Below, in pieces: positions 1 to 6,485 of a stretch of 32,784 nucleotides of DNA. The stretch covers positions 1 through 32,784 of the forward strand of contig JAFGIW010000102.1 of the NCBI GenBank assembly GCA_016929415.1, read 5' to 3'. The position numbers and the translations under genes are program-made. Within the stretch, counting starts at the first letter, position 1. Each line of letters begins with the position of its first letter. The stretch comes from Chitinispirillaceae bacterium (GTDB lineage Bacteria; Fibrobacterota; Chitinivibrionia; Chitinivibrionales; Chitinispirillaceae). The notes below the pieces were generated by a model. It searched no databases. It worked only from the letters and a program-made list of their open reading frames with translations, and was not told the DNA's origin.

Positions 1-405
1 ACGGATTTTTACTGGAACAAAAATTACCGCCCCTATCCCGCGACTGCAGAAGATACGACAGAGATAACCGCACATGTACTGTGGGGTCCGAGAAATAATG
101 TGAATACGAGTGACCCGAATTTTGGCGTCAAAGAAGGGGCTGCTACCAAAACACCGAACAGCTACGGTTTGTACGACATGCTGGGCAGCTTAAGTGAATG
201 GACCCAGGCAGGAGAGGTTCTGTTTACCGGTGAAGCGGTAGCCGATTCGAAACCGACCACTTCCCCGGGCGACACGCTTTTTGTATTGCGGGGCGGCAAC
301 TGGAGCAATAATGCCTCATTCATCCGCTCTTCGTGCCGTTCAACATCGTTCGGAAATTACTCCTACTTTGTCCAAGGGTTCCGAACGGTCAAAGAGGTGC
401 GGTAA
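1..405 (+). CDS. SUMF1/FGE-like domain secreted protein, C-terminal part (5' end outside window)
   Basis: The frame is open from base 1 to the TAA at 403-405, so this is the last 134 residues of a longer protein. It aligns without a gap to the last 134 residues of the next gene (759-2588); I count about 93 identical positions by hand. Family signatures visible are GLYDMLGSLSEW and the terminal RGGNW...CRS...GFRTV block of the formylglycine-generating-enzyme (SUMF1) fold. Where true FGE has its two catalytic cysteines (positions +2 and +7 after the RGG-S/N-aromatic), this copy has Asn and Ile, so sulfatase-activating activity is not expected. By analogy with its neighbour it is probably exported, with the domain used for binding or structure; that role is inference. 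Confidence 0.85.
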   Translation, partial: TDFYWNKNYRPYPATAEDTTEITAHVLWGPRNNVNTSDPNFGVKEGAATKTPNSYGLYDMLGSLSEWTQAGEVLFTGEAVADSKPTTSPGDTLFVLRGGNWSNNASFIRSSCRSTSFGNYSYFVQGFRTVKEVR

Positions 406-441
406 CACATCGCCCCGGCCCCGGGTGGTTTGATAATAGGC

Positions 442-470
442 GAGCCCGTTGATAACGGATCAACGGGCTC
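442..470 (+). terminator. Rho-independent-type hairpin after first SUMF1 gene
   Basis: An 11-bp perfect stem GAGCCCGTTGA / TCAACGGGCTC encloses a 7-base loop TAACGGA and is followed by TTTAGTT. It lies 37 bases after the stop codon. The same stem and loop recur at 2614-2640 after the paralogous gene, so the terminator was duplicated together with the gene. Confidence 0.75.
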
Positions 471-629
471 TTTAGTTGGTGAGCATGGAGTTACTGCCTG
501 ATTCTCCGCCTCCATAGTTGCTTACACACTTCTTACTGTTCTCAATAGAGAATGGAAATTATAACGTTATTTGCAATGAAGATGCATTATTACCACCATA
601 CTAAGTAGATGGGAACATCACGCTATAGT

Positions 630-659
630 TTGAAACGGTAAAATGACGTGGATTATATT
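630..659 (+). promoter_or_regulatory. Candidate sigma-70 promoter in the 406-758 intergenic region
   Basis: TTGAAA (630-635) and TATATT (654-659) are separated by 18 bases and lie about 100 bases ahead of the GTG start at 759. The leader carries a small hairpin GAATCC/GGATTC (676-692). Apart from the terminator at 442-470 I see no gene in the 353-base gap 406-758; the rest is AT-rich. Confidence 0.35.
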
Positions 660-758
660 AAAATATAACCTGAACGAATCCTTGAAGGATTCAAATAACT
701 GTTTGCTTGGGAATTCAGAATCAACGTGTTGTATTTCTATTTCTTAAGGAGGCGTTTT

Positions 759-2588
759 GTGAGGAGACAACATTTATTGCTGGTGATACTGCTCGGGTAT
801 CCAATCTTTTTTTCGGCAGAAACGGCGGCGGCGAACGAAGGGTCGGTCGATTCCGAAGGTGGAGCCGTGGGCGGCGCCATAATAAAAGTATGGAACAATC
901 CGGAGTTTGCTCAAACCGAGGCGGGCGGAAGTTTTTCCGCACCAATTTCACTGGCCGGCAAAGTGACCGATACCACCATTCTGCATAATCCCCTTGCCGG
1001 TGTTGCAGTCTTCATTCCGTATTACGGCCAGGAATTGACCGGCACCACCAATGCCGCCGGTGAATTTACAACGAATAAAATTTCATTCGGCGGGACGGTA
1101 GTCAATGACGCCAACGAACCGATCGCCAATGCCTGGGTATCGCTTTCGACGATTGCAGGCGAGAAAGCGAAGCCGCTCACCGATACAAGCGATGCTAACG
1201 GAGCGTTCGGCAACGGCGGGCTCGTGGGTATCCACGCCCCGTCCACACTTCATCAGAGGAATCGGAGGGGGGCCCTGTTGCGGGGAAATCGACTGATGGT
1301 CGCCTTGTCGGCCAATCAGACGATCACTATTTCGCTTTTTACCATTACGGGCCGGCGTTTTTTTTCGCATTCCATTGACAACCTCTCCGATCGTGCCCGG
1401 AGCATCGAGCTGCCGGAACTATCGGCGGGCTTTTATCTGCTCAAGGTAACCACCGGCACCTACGCCGCCACCTTTAAACAGGTTTTTTTCTCACAACAGA
1501 GGCTGATGGTTTACAAAAGTGAAGTACGGGGCAGCCGATCCGCTGCAACGGCAAAAAAAAGAAGCGCCGGTGCAATTGTTCCCGATACCCTGGTTGCTCT
1601 TGCCGACGGTTACTTAACCGGAAGTCTTGCGGTTTCCGACGACAATACTTCCGGTTTGAAGATTACGCTTACGCCATCGAACCAGTGGAAACCTGCCGGA
1701 CCTCTTGAGCTTGAACATCAGGGGAGTATGGTAAAAATAAAAGCGAACGGCCATAACTTCAGCATGGGGCAACCGGTGATGCTCTCCGAAAACATCGATC
1801 AGGTCCTGTGGGAACTTGAAGTACCTGTGCATACGGTTTCTTTTACTTATGATTTTTGGATGGACACGACGGAGGTGACGCAAAAGCAGTATGCGGATGT
1901 CATGACGGCGGGCTATACCAATTACGGGAATTCCAACTGGTCCGGAACCTACGGCAGCGGCGACAGTATCCCCGCCTATTCACTCAGCTATGGCGATGCA
2001 ATGCTCTACTGCAATGCACGCAGTAAAGCGGATGGCCTCGATACGGTCTATTCCTATACCGGCACCGCGGGTGATCCGGGTGAGCTCATCGAATTGAAAG
2101 GACTTGTTTCCGACTTTTCAAAGAACGGATACCGTTTAGCGACCGAAGCGGAGTGGGAGTATGCCTGCCGCGGCGGTACGGTAACGGATTTTTACTGGAA
2201 CAAAAATTACCGTCCCTATCCTGAGACGGTAGCCGACACGGCGGAAATAAATGACCATGTATTGTGGGGACCCAAGAACGGTGTAAGTTCGAGTGACCCG
2301 GATTATGCTGTAAGGAGCGGGGCTGCATCAAAAAAACCGAACAACTACGGGTTGTACGACATGTCGGGGAGTCTCAGTGAATGGACTCAGGCAGGGGAAG
2401 GCTGGTTTACCGGTGAGGCGGTGATCGATCCGAAACCGACCACCTCCCCCCAGGACACGATTTTTATGTACCGGGGCGGCAATTGGGGCAACAATGCCGC
2501 CTACCTCCGACCGGCATGCCGTTCGTGGGCTTTTGCCAACTATCCCTACTGGCACATAGGGTTCCGGACGGTCAGAGAGGTGCGGTAA
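759..2588 (+). CDS. Secreted protein: carboxypeptidase-regulatory-like repeats, internal sorting-like module, SUMF1/FGE-like domain
   Basis: I chose the GTG at 759 because TAAGGAGG ends 6 bases before it; an upstream in-frame GTG at 726 has no such site. The product is 609 residues. Residues 1-25 form a signal peptide (RR, then a hydrophobic stretch, cleavage near SAETAAA). Residues about 65-155 are two carboxypeptidase-regulatory or CnaB-like beta repeats (AGVAVFIP, IANAWVSL). Residues about 178-245 resemble a type IX secretion sorting domain (LFTITGRR, then LSAGFYLLKV), here internal instead of C-terminal. Residues about 320-609 are a SUMF1 domain with TTEVTQKQY, GYRLATEAEWEYACRGG, GLYDMSGSLSEW and RGGNW. 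Both FGE catalytic cysteines are replaced (Asn and Leu), so it is probably not an active formylglycine generator. It is the tandem paralogue of the gene ending at 405. Substrate and partner are unknown. Confidence 0.88.
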   Translation: MRRQHLLLVILLGYPIFFSAETAAANEGSVDSEGGAVGGAIIKVWNNPEFAQTEAGGSFSAPISLAGKVTDTTILHNPLAGVAVFIPYYGQELTGTTNAAGEFTTNKISFGGTVVNDANEPIANAWVSLSTIAGEKAKPLTDTSDANGAFGNGGLVGIHAPSTLHQRNRRGALLRGNRLMVALSANQTITISLFTITGRRFFSHSIDNLSDRARSIELPELSAGFYLLKVTTGTYAATFKQVFFSQQRLMVYKSEVRGSRSAATAKKRSAGAIVPDTLVALADGYLTGSLAVSDDNTSGLKITLTPSNQWKPAGPLELEHQGSMVKIKANGHNFSMGQPVMLSENIDQVLWELEVPVHTVSFTYDFWMDTTEVTQKQYADVMTAGYTNYGNSNWSGTYGSGDSIPAYSLSYGDAMLYCNARSKADGLDTVYSYTGTAGDPGELIELKGLVSDFSKNGYRLATEAEWEYACRGGTVTDFYWNKNYRPYPETVADTAEINDHVLWGPKNGVSSSDPDYAVRSGAASKKPNNYGLYDMSGSLSEWTQAGEGWFTGEAVIDPKPTTSPQDTIFMYRGGNWGNNAAYLRPACRSWAFANYPYWHIGFRTVREVR

Positions 2589-2613
2589 TACATCGCACGG
2601 CGATCTGATCGCA

Positions 2614-2640
2614 AGCCCGTTGATAACGGATCAACGGGCT
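2614..2640 (+). terminator. Duplicated hairpin terminator after second SUMF1 gene
   Basis: AGCCCGTTGA / TCAACGGGCT with loop TAACGGA, followed by CTTTTG, begins 25 bases after the stop. Stem and loop are identical to 443-469. Confidence 0.75.
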
Positions 2641-2723
2641 CTTTTGTTGCCGCGCACGATTACTGCCGGATAACGCTGGGTAACAGTCTTTCTTCATTTT
2701 AACAAGGATATTCCTATAGTGAT

Positions 2724-3605
2724 ATGAACGTTTCATCCGGCCGGCTCCGCAACGACGATGTACTGCCGTCAAGACCCCGCAGCTACCCGCTTCCGCGAAG
2801 GTTCGTTTATCTGGAACTGATCGTCATCTCCCTGATAAGCGCCCTTGTCATCTTTGCCTGGGTACCGGCTATACTCTCGATTTTCCGGTATGGAACGGTC
2901 CTGGCATCGGCCCTGCGCGCGGCAATTTTCCTGAACATCACCGCCGTCAGTCTGCTGCTTTTTCATTTGTTTGTCAAAAATGAACAACGGCGTGTCCAGT
3001 TCATCCTGACCGACGAATTCCTCGCGTATAAGAGCGCATTGGGCGTTAAAAAGATCAGGCTTGACGATATCCACTCGGTGTCACTCATCCGATTTCCGGT
3101 AAGCTGCGGCGTCATGGAAGTCAAAAGCGGGCAGGGCACCATAAACGTTCCGTTGATCTTACAAAATATCAGCGATCTGACCGAACTCATGGAGGAAGCC
3201 TGCGGCAGGGTTGCCGGCGTGCGTTCCGTACCGCAGGCCACCTGGCGAAGGATTCATCTGCTCAGTGCAATAGCCGATGATGCCGCCCGGCGGGCATCCG
3301 CTGTTTTCAGACCGCTGCTCATCACGTCTTTGGCGATGCTTCCGGCTGCCGTCTTCATCGGTGCGGTGTATTGGGATATGTCAATTATCCCGCTGATGTT
3401 GTGGTCAATGGCCGGACTGATTGTTCCCCTCTGCGTCTACGCCACGGCTGATATCATTATACGTGTGCGGGGGACGCAGGAGCTCGATGGCCAGGTGCCA
3501 CGGCATGGAAGCATTGATGAAAAGAAGGTCTATGCATGGTCGGGGTTTGCGTTTTTCCTGCTGTATCTTATCGCCGGGATCGTTTATAAGGCGCTGGTTC
3601 TGTGA
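2724..3605 (+). CDS. Multi-pass membrane protein with a PH-like central region, function unknown
   Basis: This is a 293-residue protein. Two membrane segments lie near the N terminus (about residues 27-50 and 59-80). A soluble stretch of about 100 residues follows, with the alternating strand pattern of bacterial PH domains (VQFILTDEFLAYKSALG, then KIRLDDIHSVSLI). Three more segments lie in the C-terminal third (about 197-219, 223-245 and 271-292). The arrangement recalls YdbS/YdbT-type bacterial PH membrane proteins, but I cannot assign the family firmly. The start is the ATG at 2724; the only Shine-Dalgarno-like AAGGA lies 15 bases upstream, so initiation may be weak. The stop overlaps the start of the downstream dihydrouridine synthase (GTGA), which implies co-translation but not necessarily a shared function. 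Confidence 0.7.
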   Translation: MNVSSGRLRNDDVLPSRPRSYPLPRRFVYLELIVISLISALVIFAWVPAILSIFRYGTVLASALRAAIFLNITAVSLLLFHLFVKNEQRRVQFILTDEFLAYKSALGVKKIRLDDIHSVSLIRFPVSCGVMEVKSGQGTINVPLILQNISDLTELMEEACGRVAGVRSVPQATWRRIHLLSAIADDAARRASAVFRPLLITSLAMLPAAVFIGAVYWDMSIIPLMLWSMAGLIVPLCVYATADIIIRVRGTQELDGQVPRHGSIDEKKVYAWSGFAFFLLYLIAGIVYKALVL

Positions 3606-4582
3606 GCGGAAGCCCTGCGGCATGGACCCGGTTCCGGCATCACCTGATCACCCCGCCTCTCCTCCTTGCCCCCATGGCCGGAATCACCCACAGCGCCTTC
3701 CGGCGGCTTGTGGCGCACTTCGGCGGATACGGCGCGCTGTATACCGAAATGCTTCCTGTTCGCATGCTGCTTGCGGAGAATCTCCAACGTTCCCCCTTGA
3801 CAAAGAGACGCCTTGAGGAGGGGGCCGTGATGTATCAATTGATGGCGACCGACATTGCTCCGATCCGGGCCGCCCTCAAACGGCTGACGGCCGTCGAACC
3901 CTTCGGCATCGACATCAACCTCGGCTGCCCCGCGCCGATGATCTCCCGTAAAGGCGGCGGCAAAGCGCTGTTCGACGATCTACACCGTTTGGGTGAGGTG
4001 CTCGACACGGTTCGCACCGCGTGGAGCGGTCTCCTCTCGGTGAAATGCCGTCTCGGGCATGAAACGGCCTTCTGGCGGGAGCGGTTTCTTGAACGGCTGG
4101 AACTCTTTACCATTGCCGGTATCGATGCACTCTGCATTCACCCCCGCTTTTTTCATGAGAAGCTGAAACGAAAAGCCCGATGGGACCTCTTTACATGGGT
4201 TAAATCGCATTGGCGCCGTCCCCTCATCGGCAACGGCGATATGACCGATGCAACAGCGCTCGATCTGCTGCGCACTGGCGCCTGTGATGCACTTATGATC
4301 GGTCGTGAGGCCGTACGAAGGCCGTGGATTTTCCGGGAGCTTTGCGGCAACCGGGTCGAAATCGATTATGTAAAGGTATGGGACGACTTTTTCGGGTTCT
4401 GCCTTGACGATTTTACACCCGATCGTGCCATCGGTCGGATAAAGGAGTTTACCAGCCATTACGCCGATAACTTTTTCTTTGGTCATGAACTGTTCCGCCG
4501 GGTCCAATCGGCACCCGACCTCTCCACCCTCCGTAAGCGGGCCCATGCTTTCCTGCAGGCCGATCCCCGGGTACGGCAATGA
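3602..4582 (+). CDS. tRNA-dihydrouridine synthase (Dus family)
   Basis: A 326-residue FMN/NADPH enzyme that reduces uridines to dihydrouridine in tRNA. Seen in the sequence: LLAPMAGITHSAFRRL at the N terminus (FMN site), DINLGCPAP with the catalytic Cys at residue 109, SVKCRLG, an IHPR segment where most relatives have IHGRT, GNGDM, and GACDALMIGREAVRRPWIF (phosphate binding). The GTG start overlaps the upstream stop by four bases. A possible AAGG lies too far upstream to be an ordinary ribosome site, which supports coupling. I cannot tell which tRNA position is modified, and the HP substitution plus basic KLKRKAR stretch mark it as a divergent subgroup. Confidence 0.9.
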   Translation: MSGSPAAWTRFRHHLITPPLLLAPMAGITHSAFRRLVAHFGGYGALYTEMLPVRMLLAENLQRSPLTKRRLEEGAVMYQLMATDIAPIRAALKRLTAVEPFGIDINLGCPAPMISRKGGGKALFDDLHRLGEVLDTVRTAWSGLLSVKCRLGHETAFWRERFLERLELFTIAGIDALCIHPRFFHEKLKRKARWDLFTWVKSHWRRPLIGNGDMTDATALDLLRTGACDALMIGREAVRRPWIFRELCGNRVEIDYVKVWDDFFGFCLDDFTPDRAIGRIKEFTSHYADNFFFGHELFRRVQSAPDLSTLRKRAHAFLQADPRVRQ

Positions 4583-4655
4583 TCATACTTAACCCCTCAG
4601 CCATATAGTAATTTATCACTTCAAAAATCACTTATTTACTCCAAGGAGCATTCGT

Positions 4656-5618
4656 ATGCGGATTCTTTCGGGCATTAAACCTTCCGGAACTATTCATATA
4701 GGCAATTACCTTGGGATGATCAAGCCGATGGTCGATTCCCAGCAGCGTGGGCAGCTGTTCTGTTTTATCGCCAACATGCACGGCCTTACAACGCTTTTCA
4801 ATGCGAAGGAGATGAAGGATTATACCAATGAGGCGATCCTCGACCTTCTGGCACTCGGCATCGACCCGGAGCGGTCGGTGTTCTGGGTGCAGTCGGACGT
4901 TCCGGAAGTCGCCGAGCTTACGTGGTATCTTAATAACGTGACGCCCGTCGGGCTTCTGGAACGATGCCACGCTTACAAAGACGCCCTGGCGAAAGGGATC
5001 CCGGCGAATAACGGGTTATTCTCCTATCCGGTGTTGATGGCAGCCGACATCCTTGCGTACCAGTCGGATTATGTTCCTGTTGGTAAAGACCAGAAACAGC
5101 ACCTCGAAGTCACCCGCGACATCGCCCTGAAATTCAATGCGGCCTACGGTGAAGCGTTTACGATACCCGAAGCTGAAATCATTGAAGAACTCGCGGTGGT
5201 TCCCGGCATCGACGGCCAGAAGATGTCGAAATCGTACGGCAATACCATCGAAATTTTCGGTGAAGAGAAGGCGATCAGAAAAAAGATCATGAGCATCATC
5301 ACCGACCCCACCCCGGTCGAGGCGCCCAAAGACCCTGAGGCAAGCATCATTTTCGCACTGTATCGTCTCTTCGCGACGAAAGAACAGACGCGGGCGATGG
5401 CGGAGCGGTTCCGGGCGGGAGGTCTTGGGTACGGAGCCGCGAAAAAGGAACTATTTGAGCTGCTCTGGAGCCGCTTCGCGCCTCATCGTGAGCGAAGGGA
5501 ACAGCTTTGCAGAAATGATGACTTTATCCGTGATGTCCGCCGCAAGGGTGCCGACAAGGCGCGGGCGATCGCGACGATGACAATGGACCGCGTGCGTCAA
5601 TTAGTCGGGGTAACATGA
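4656..5618 (+). CDS. trpS: Tryptophanyl-tRNA synthetase
   Basis: A 320-residue class Ic synthetase that charges tRNA-Trp in the cytoplasm. The first ATP signature is HIGN at residues 14-17 and the second is KMSKS near residue 190. PVLMAADILAYQSDYVPVGKDQKQHLEVTRDIA is the typical Trp/ATP pocket region, and the length is normal for bacterial TrpRS. AAGGAG (4643-4648) stands 7 bases before the ATG. The 73-base gap from the dus gene leaves room for a separate promoter, but I see no strong one. The stop codon lies inside a hairpin shared with the convergent lipoprotein gene. Confidence 0.97.
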   Translation: MRILSGIKPSGTIHIGNYLGMIKPMVDSQQRGQLFCFIANMHGLTTLFNAKEMKDYTNEAILDLLALGIDPERSVFWVQSDVPEVAELTWYLNNVTPVGLLERCHAYKDALAKGIPANNGLFSYPVLMAADILAYQSDYVPVGKDQKQHLEVTRDIALKFNAAYGEAFTIPEAEIIEELAVVPGIDGQKMSKSYGNTIEIFGEEKAIRKKIMSIITDPTPVEAPKDPEASIIFALYRLFATKEQTRAMAERFRAGGLGYGAAKKELFELLWSRFAPHRERREQLCRNDDFIRDVRRKGADKARAIATMTMDRVRQLVGVT

Positions 5619-5638
5619 GGCATGGCGGTTTGCCTCAT
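5615..5638. terminator. Hairpin between convergent trpS and lipoprotein genes
   Basis: ATGAGGCA (5615-5622) and TGCCTCAT (5631-5638) form an 8-bp stem with an 8-base loop. The trpS stop TGA is wholly inside the left arm; the stop of the minus-strand gene begins on the last base of the right arm. There is no clear U tract on either strand, so efficiency is uncertain. Confidence 0.45.
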
Positions 5639-6213
5639 CAGGGCTTTGGGGTCGTCGTACAAATCGCACCGTGGCGGGTGACGGACAGTGTCAGCTCGCC
5701 CTCTGAAAAGGTAAACAACTTCGTTTCCTCCTGCGAAACCGCCTTCGTAAAGGCGACATGAACGAGTGTCGTATCCGCGTTCTTCGGCTCAGCCGTAAAA
5801 TCAAGCGTTGAGAGTCCCGACAGCGACATGGTATGCAGCATGGCGTTGATGAACGGCTGCGGGTCGAATATAAGGAGTTTGAACGTTTCGACGAGGTCGT
5901 ATCTGCAGCGGATTTCCGGCCGGGGCGCTCTTTTCACCGGAGTAAAGAGCGTCAGATAGCGCTGGTAGTTATCCTCGAGCGATTGGAAAAATGCAGGTTG
6001 GCTGGTCATTTCAAGCGAGTCGTCCGACACCGACAGCGCCTGGGAAAAAAGCGTGTTGCTCTTTCCAATGTCAAATATTTCAAGCCGCTCCTGCGCCTCA
6101 GCATATCCGGTCGAATCGATAAACGGACCTTCATAACCCGTCGACATGCCCGGCGGATGGAATATGCAGGAACCAAGCGGAAGGAGAAGAATGACCGGGA
6201 GCAGGTTTTTCAT
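5638..6213 (-). CDS. Putative outer-membrane or periplasmic lipoprotein, function unknown
   Basis: A 191-residue protein beginning MKNLLPVILLLPLGSC, a lipoprotein signal peptide whose lipobox LGSC puts the lipidated Cys at residue 16. The mature part is mixed alpha/beta with no motif I recognise. A region around residues 85-125 (YQRYLTLF, RYDLVETFKLLIF) followed by beta-rich sequence to the end vaguely resembles the size and pattern of NTF2-like small domains, but I do not claim it. It is preceded by the stump of a glycerate kinase gene whose promoter may now serve it, with only 9 bases between the stump's stop and this ATG. Shine-Dalgarno is weak (AAGG). Confidence 0.7.
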   Translation of the reverse strand: MKNLLPVILLLPLGSCIFHPPGMSTGYEGPFIDSTGYAEAQERLEIFDIGKSNTLFSQALSVSDDSLEMTSQPAFFQSLEDNYQRYLTLFTPVKRAPRPEIRCRYDLVETFKLLIFDPQPFINAMLHTMSLSGLSTLDFTAEPKNADTTLVHVAFTKAVSQEETKLFTFSEGELTLSVTRHGAICTTTPKP

Positions 6214-6222
6214 AGAAAGGCC

Positions 6223-6366
6223 TTATCGGATTCGGGTGCATGAGCATGGGCGTCCGCAGAGCATTTTCCCTTTAAAAATAAGCGGACGATATTCTCCGAT
6301 GGCCGCGACAGCCTCGCCGGCGGAAAGGCTGCCTTTGAAAGAATCGGGAGCGACGATGATCTTCAT
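6223..6366 (-). pseudogene. 5' stump of a glycerate kinase gene
   Basis: A 47-codon reading frame starts at the ATG at 6366. Its first 23 codons read MKIIVAPDSFKGSLSAGEAV followed by AAI, the highly conserved N terminus of type-1 (GlxK/GarK) glycerate kinases, which phosphorylate glycerate. After that the resemblance stops abruptly: the next 24 codons (EYRPLIFKGK..., with three Cys) match nothing I know of the family, and a TAA ends the frame at 6223. A complete enzyme is about 370-430 residues, so roughly 95 percent is missing. The simplest reading is a deletion that joined the start of glycerate kinase to the upstream flank of the lipoprotein gene. The homology is from memory and needs a search. 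Confidence 0.65.
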
Positions 6367-6388
6367 CAGTATTTATTTTCCTTTGCTC

Positions 6389-6418
6389 GGTGTATTCAAA
6401 ATAACCTTACCGTGTCAA
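6389..6418 (-). promoter_or_regulatory. Candidate promoter of the glycerate kinase stump / lipoprotein
   Basis: On the minus strand TTGACA (6418-6413) is a perfect -35 box, followed after 18 bases by TACACC (6394-6389), a poor -10. It lies 22 bases ahead of the stump ATG and would also transcribe the lipoprotein gene. Confidence 0.35.
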
Positions 6419-6456
6419 CAGAAACATCCGGCTCATCCGTACTTTACCTGTGCGCA

Positions 6457-6478
6457 GCCGGACCCTGTCTGGTCCGGC
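6457..6478 (-). terminator. Hairpin downstream of the 953-residue SUMF1 protein gene
   Basis: GCCGGACC / GGTCCGGC is a perfect 8-bp GC-rich stem with a 6-base loop, starting 8 bases beyond the stop codon of the minus-strand gene. No U tract follows, so this may act as an RNA-stabilising 3' hairpin as much as a terminator. Confidence 0.5.
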
Positions 6479-6485
6479 GAGCGTG

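Noticed and set aside
726-758. Upstream GTG start for the SUMF1 secreted protein
   Set aside because: It has no Shine-Dalgarno and would place the strong TAAGGAGG inside the gene; the GTG at 759 gives a normal signal peptide.
1-2650. Diversity-generating retroelement target
   Set aside because: The SUMF1 fold suits such targets, but no reverse transcriptase, template repeat or adenine-biased variation is visible in the window.
4440-4475. GCCGATAA inside the dus gene with TAAA upstream, a possible FliA promoter
   Set aside because: The spacing between the boxes is 19 bases instead of 15, and it lies inside a coding region.
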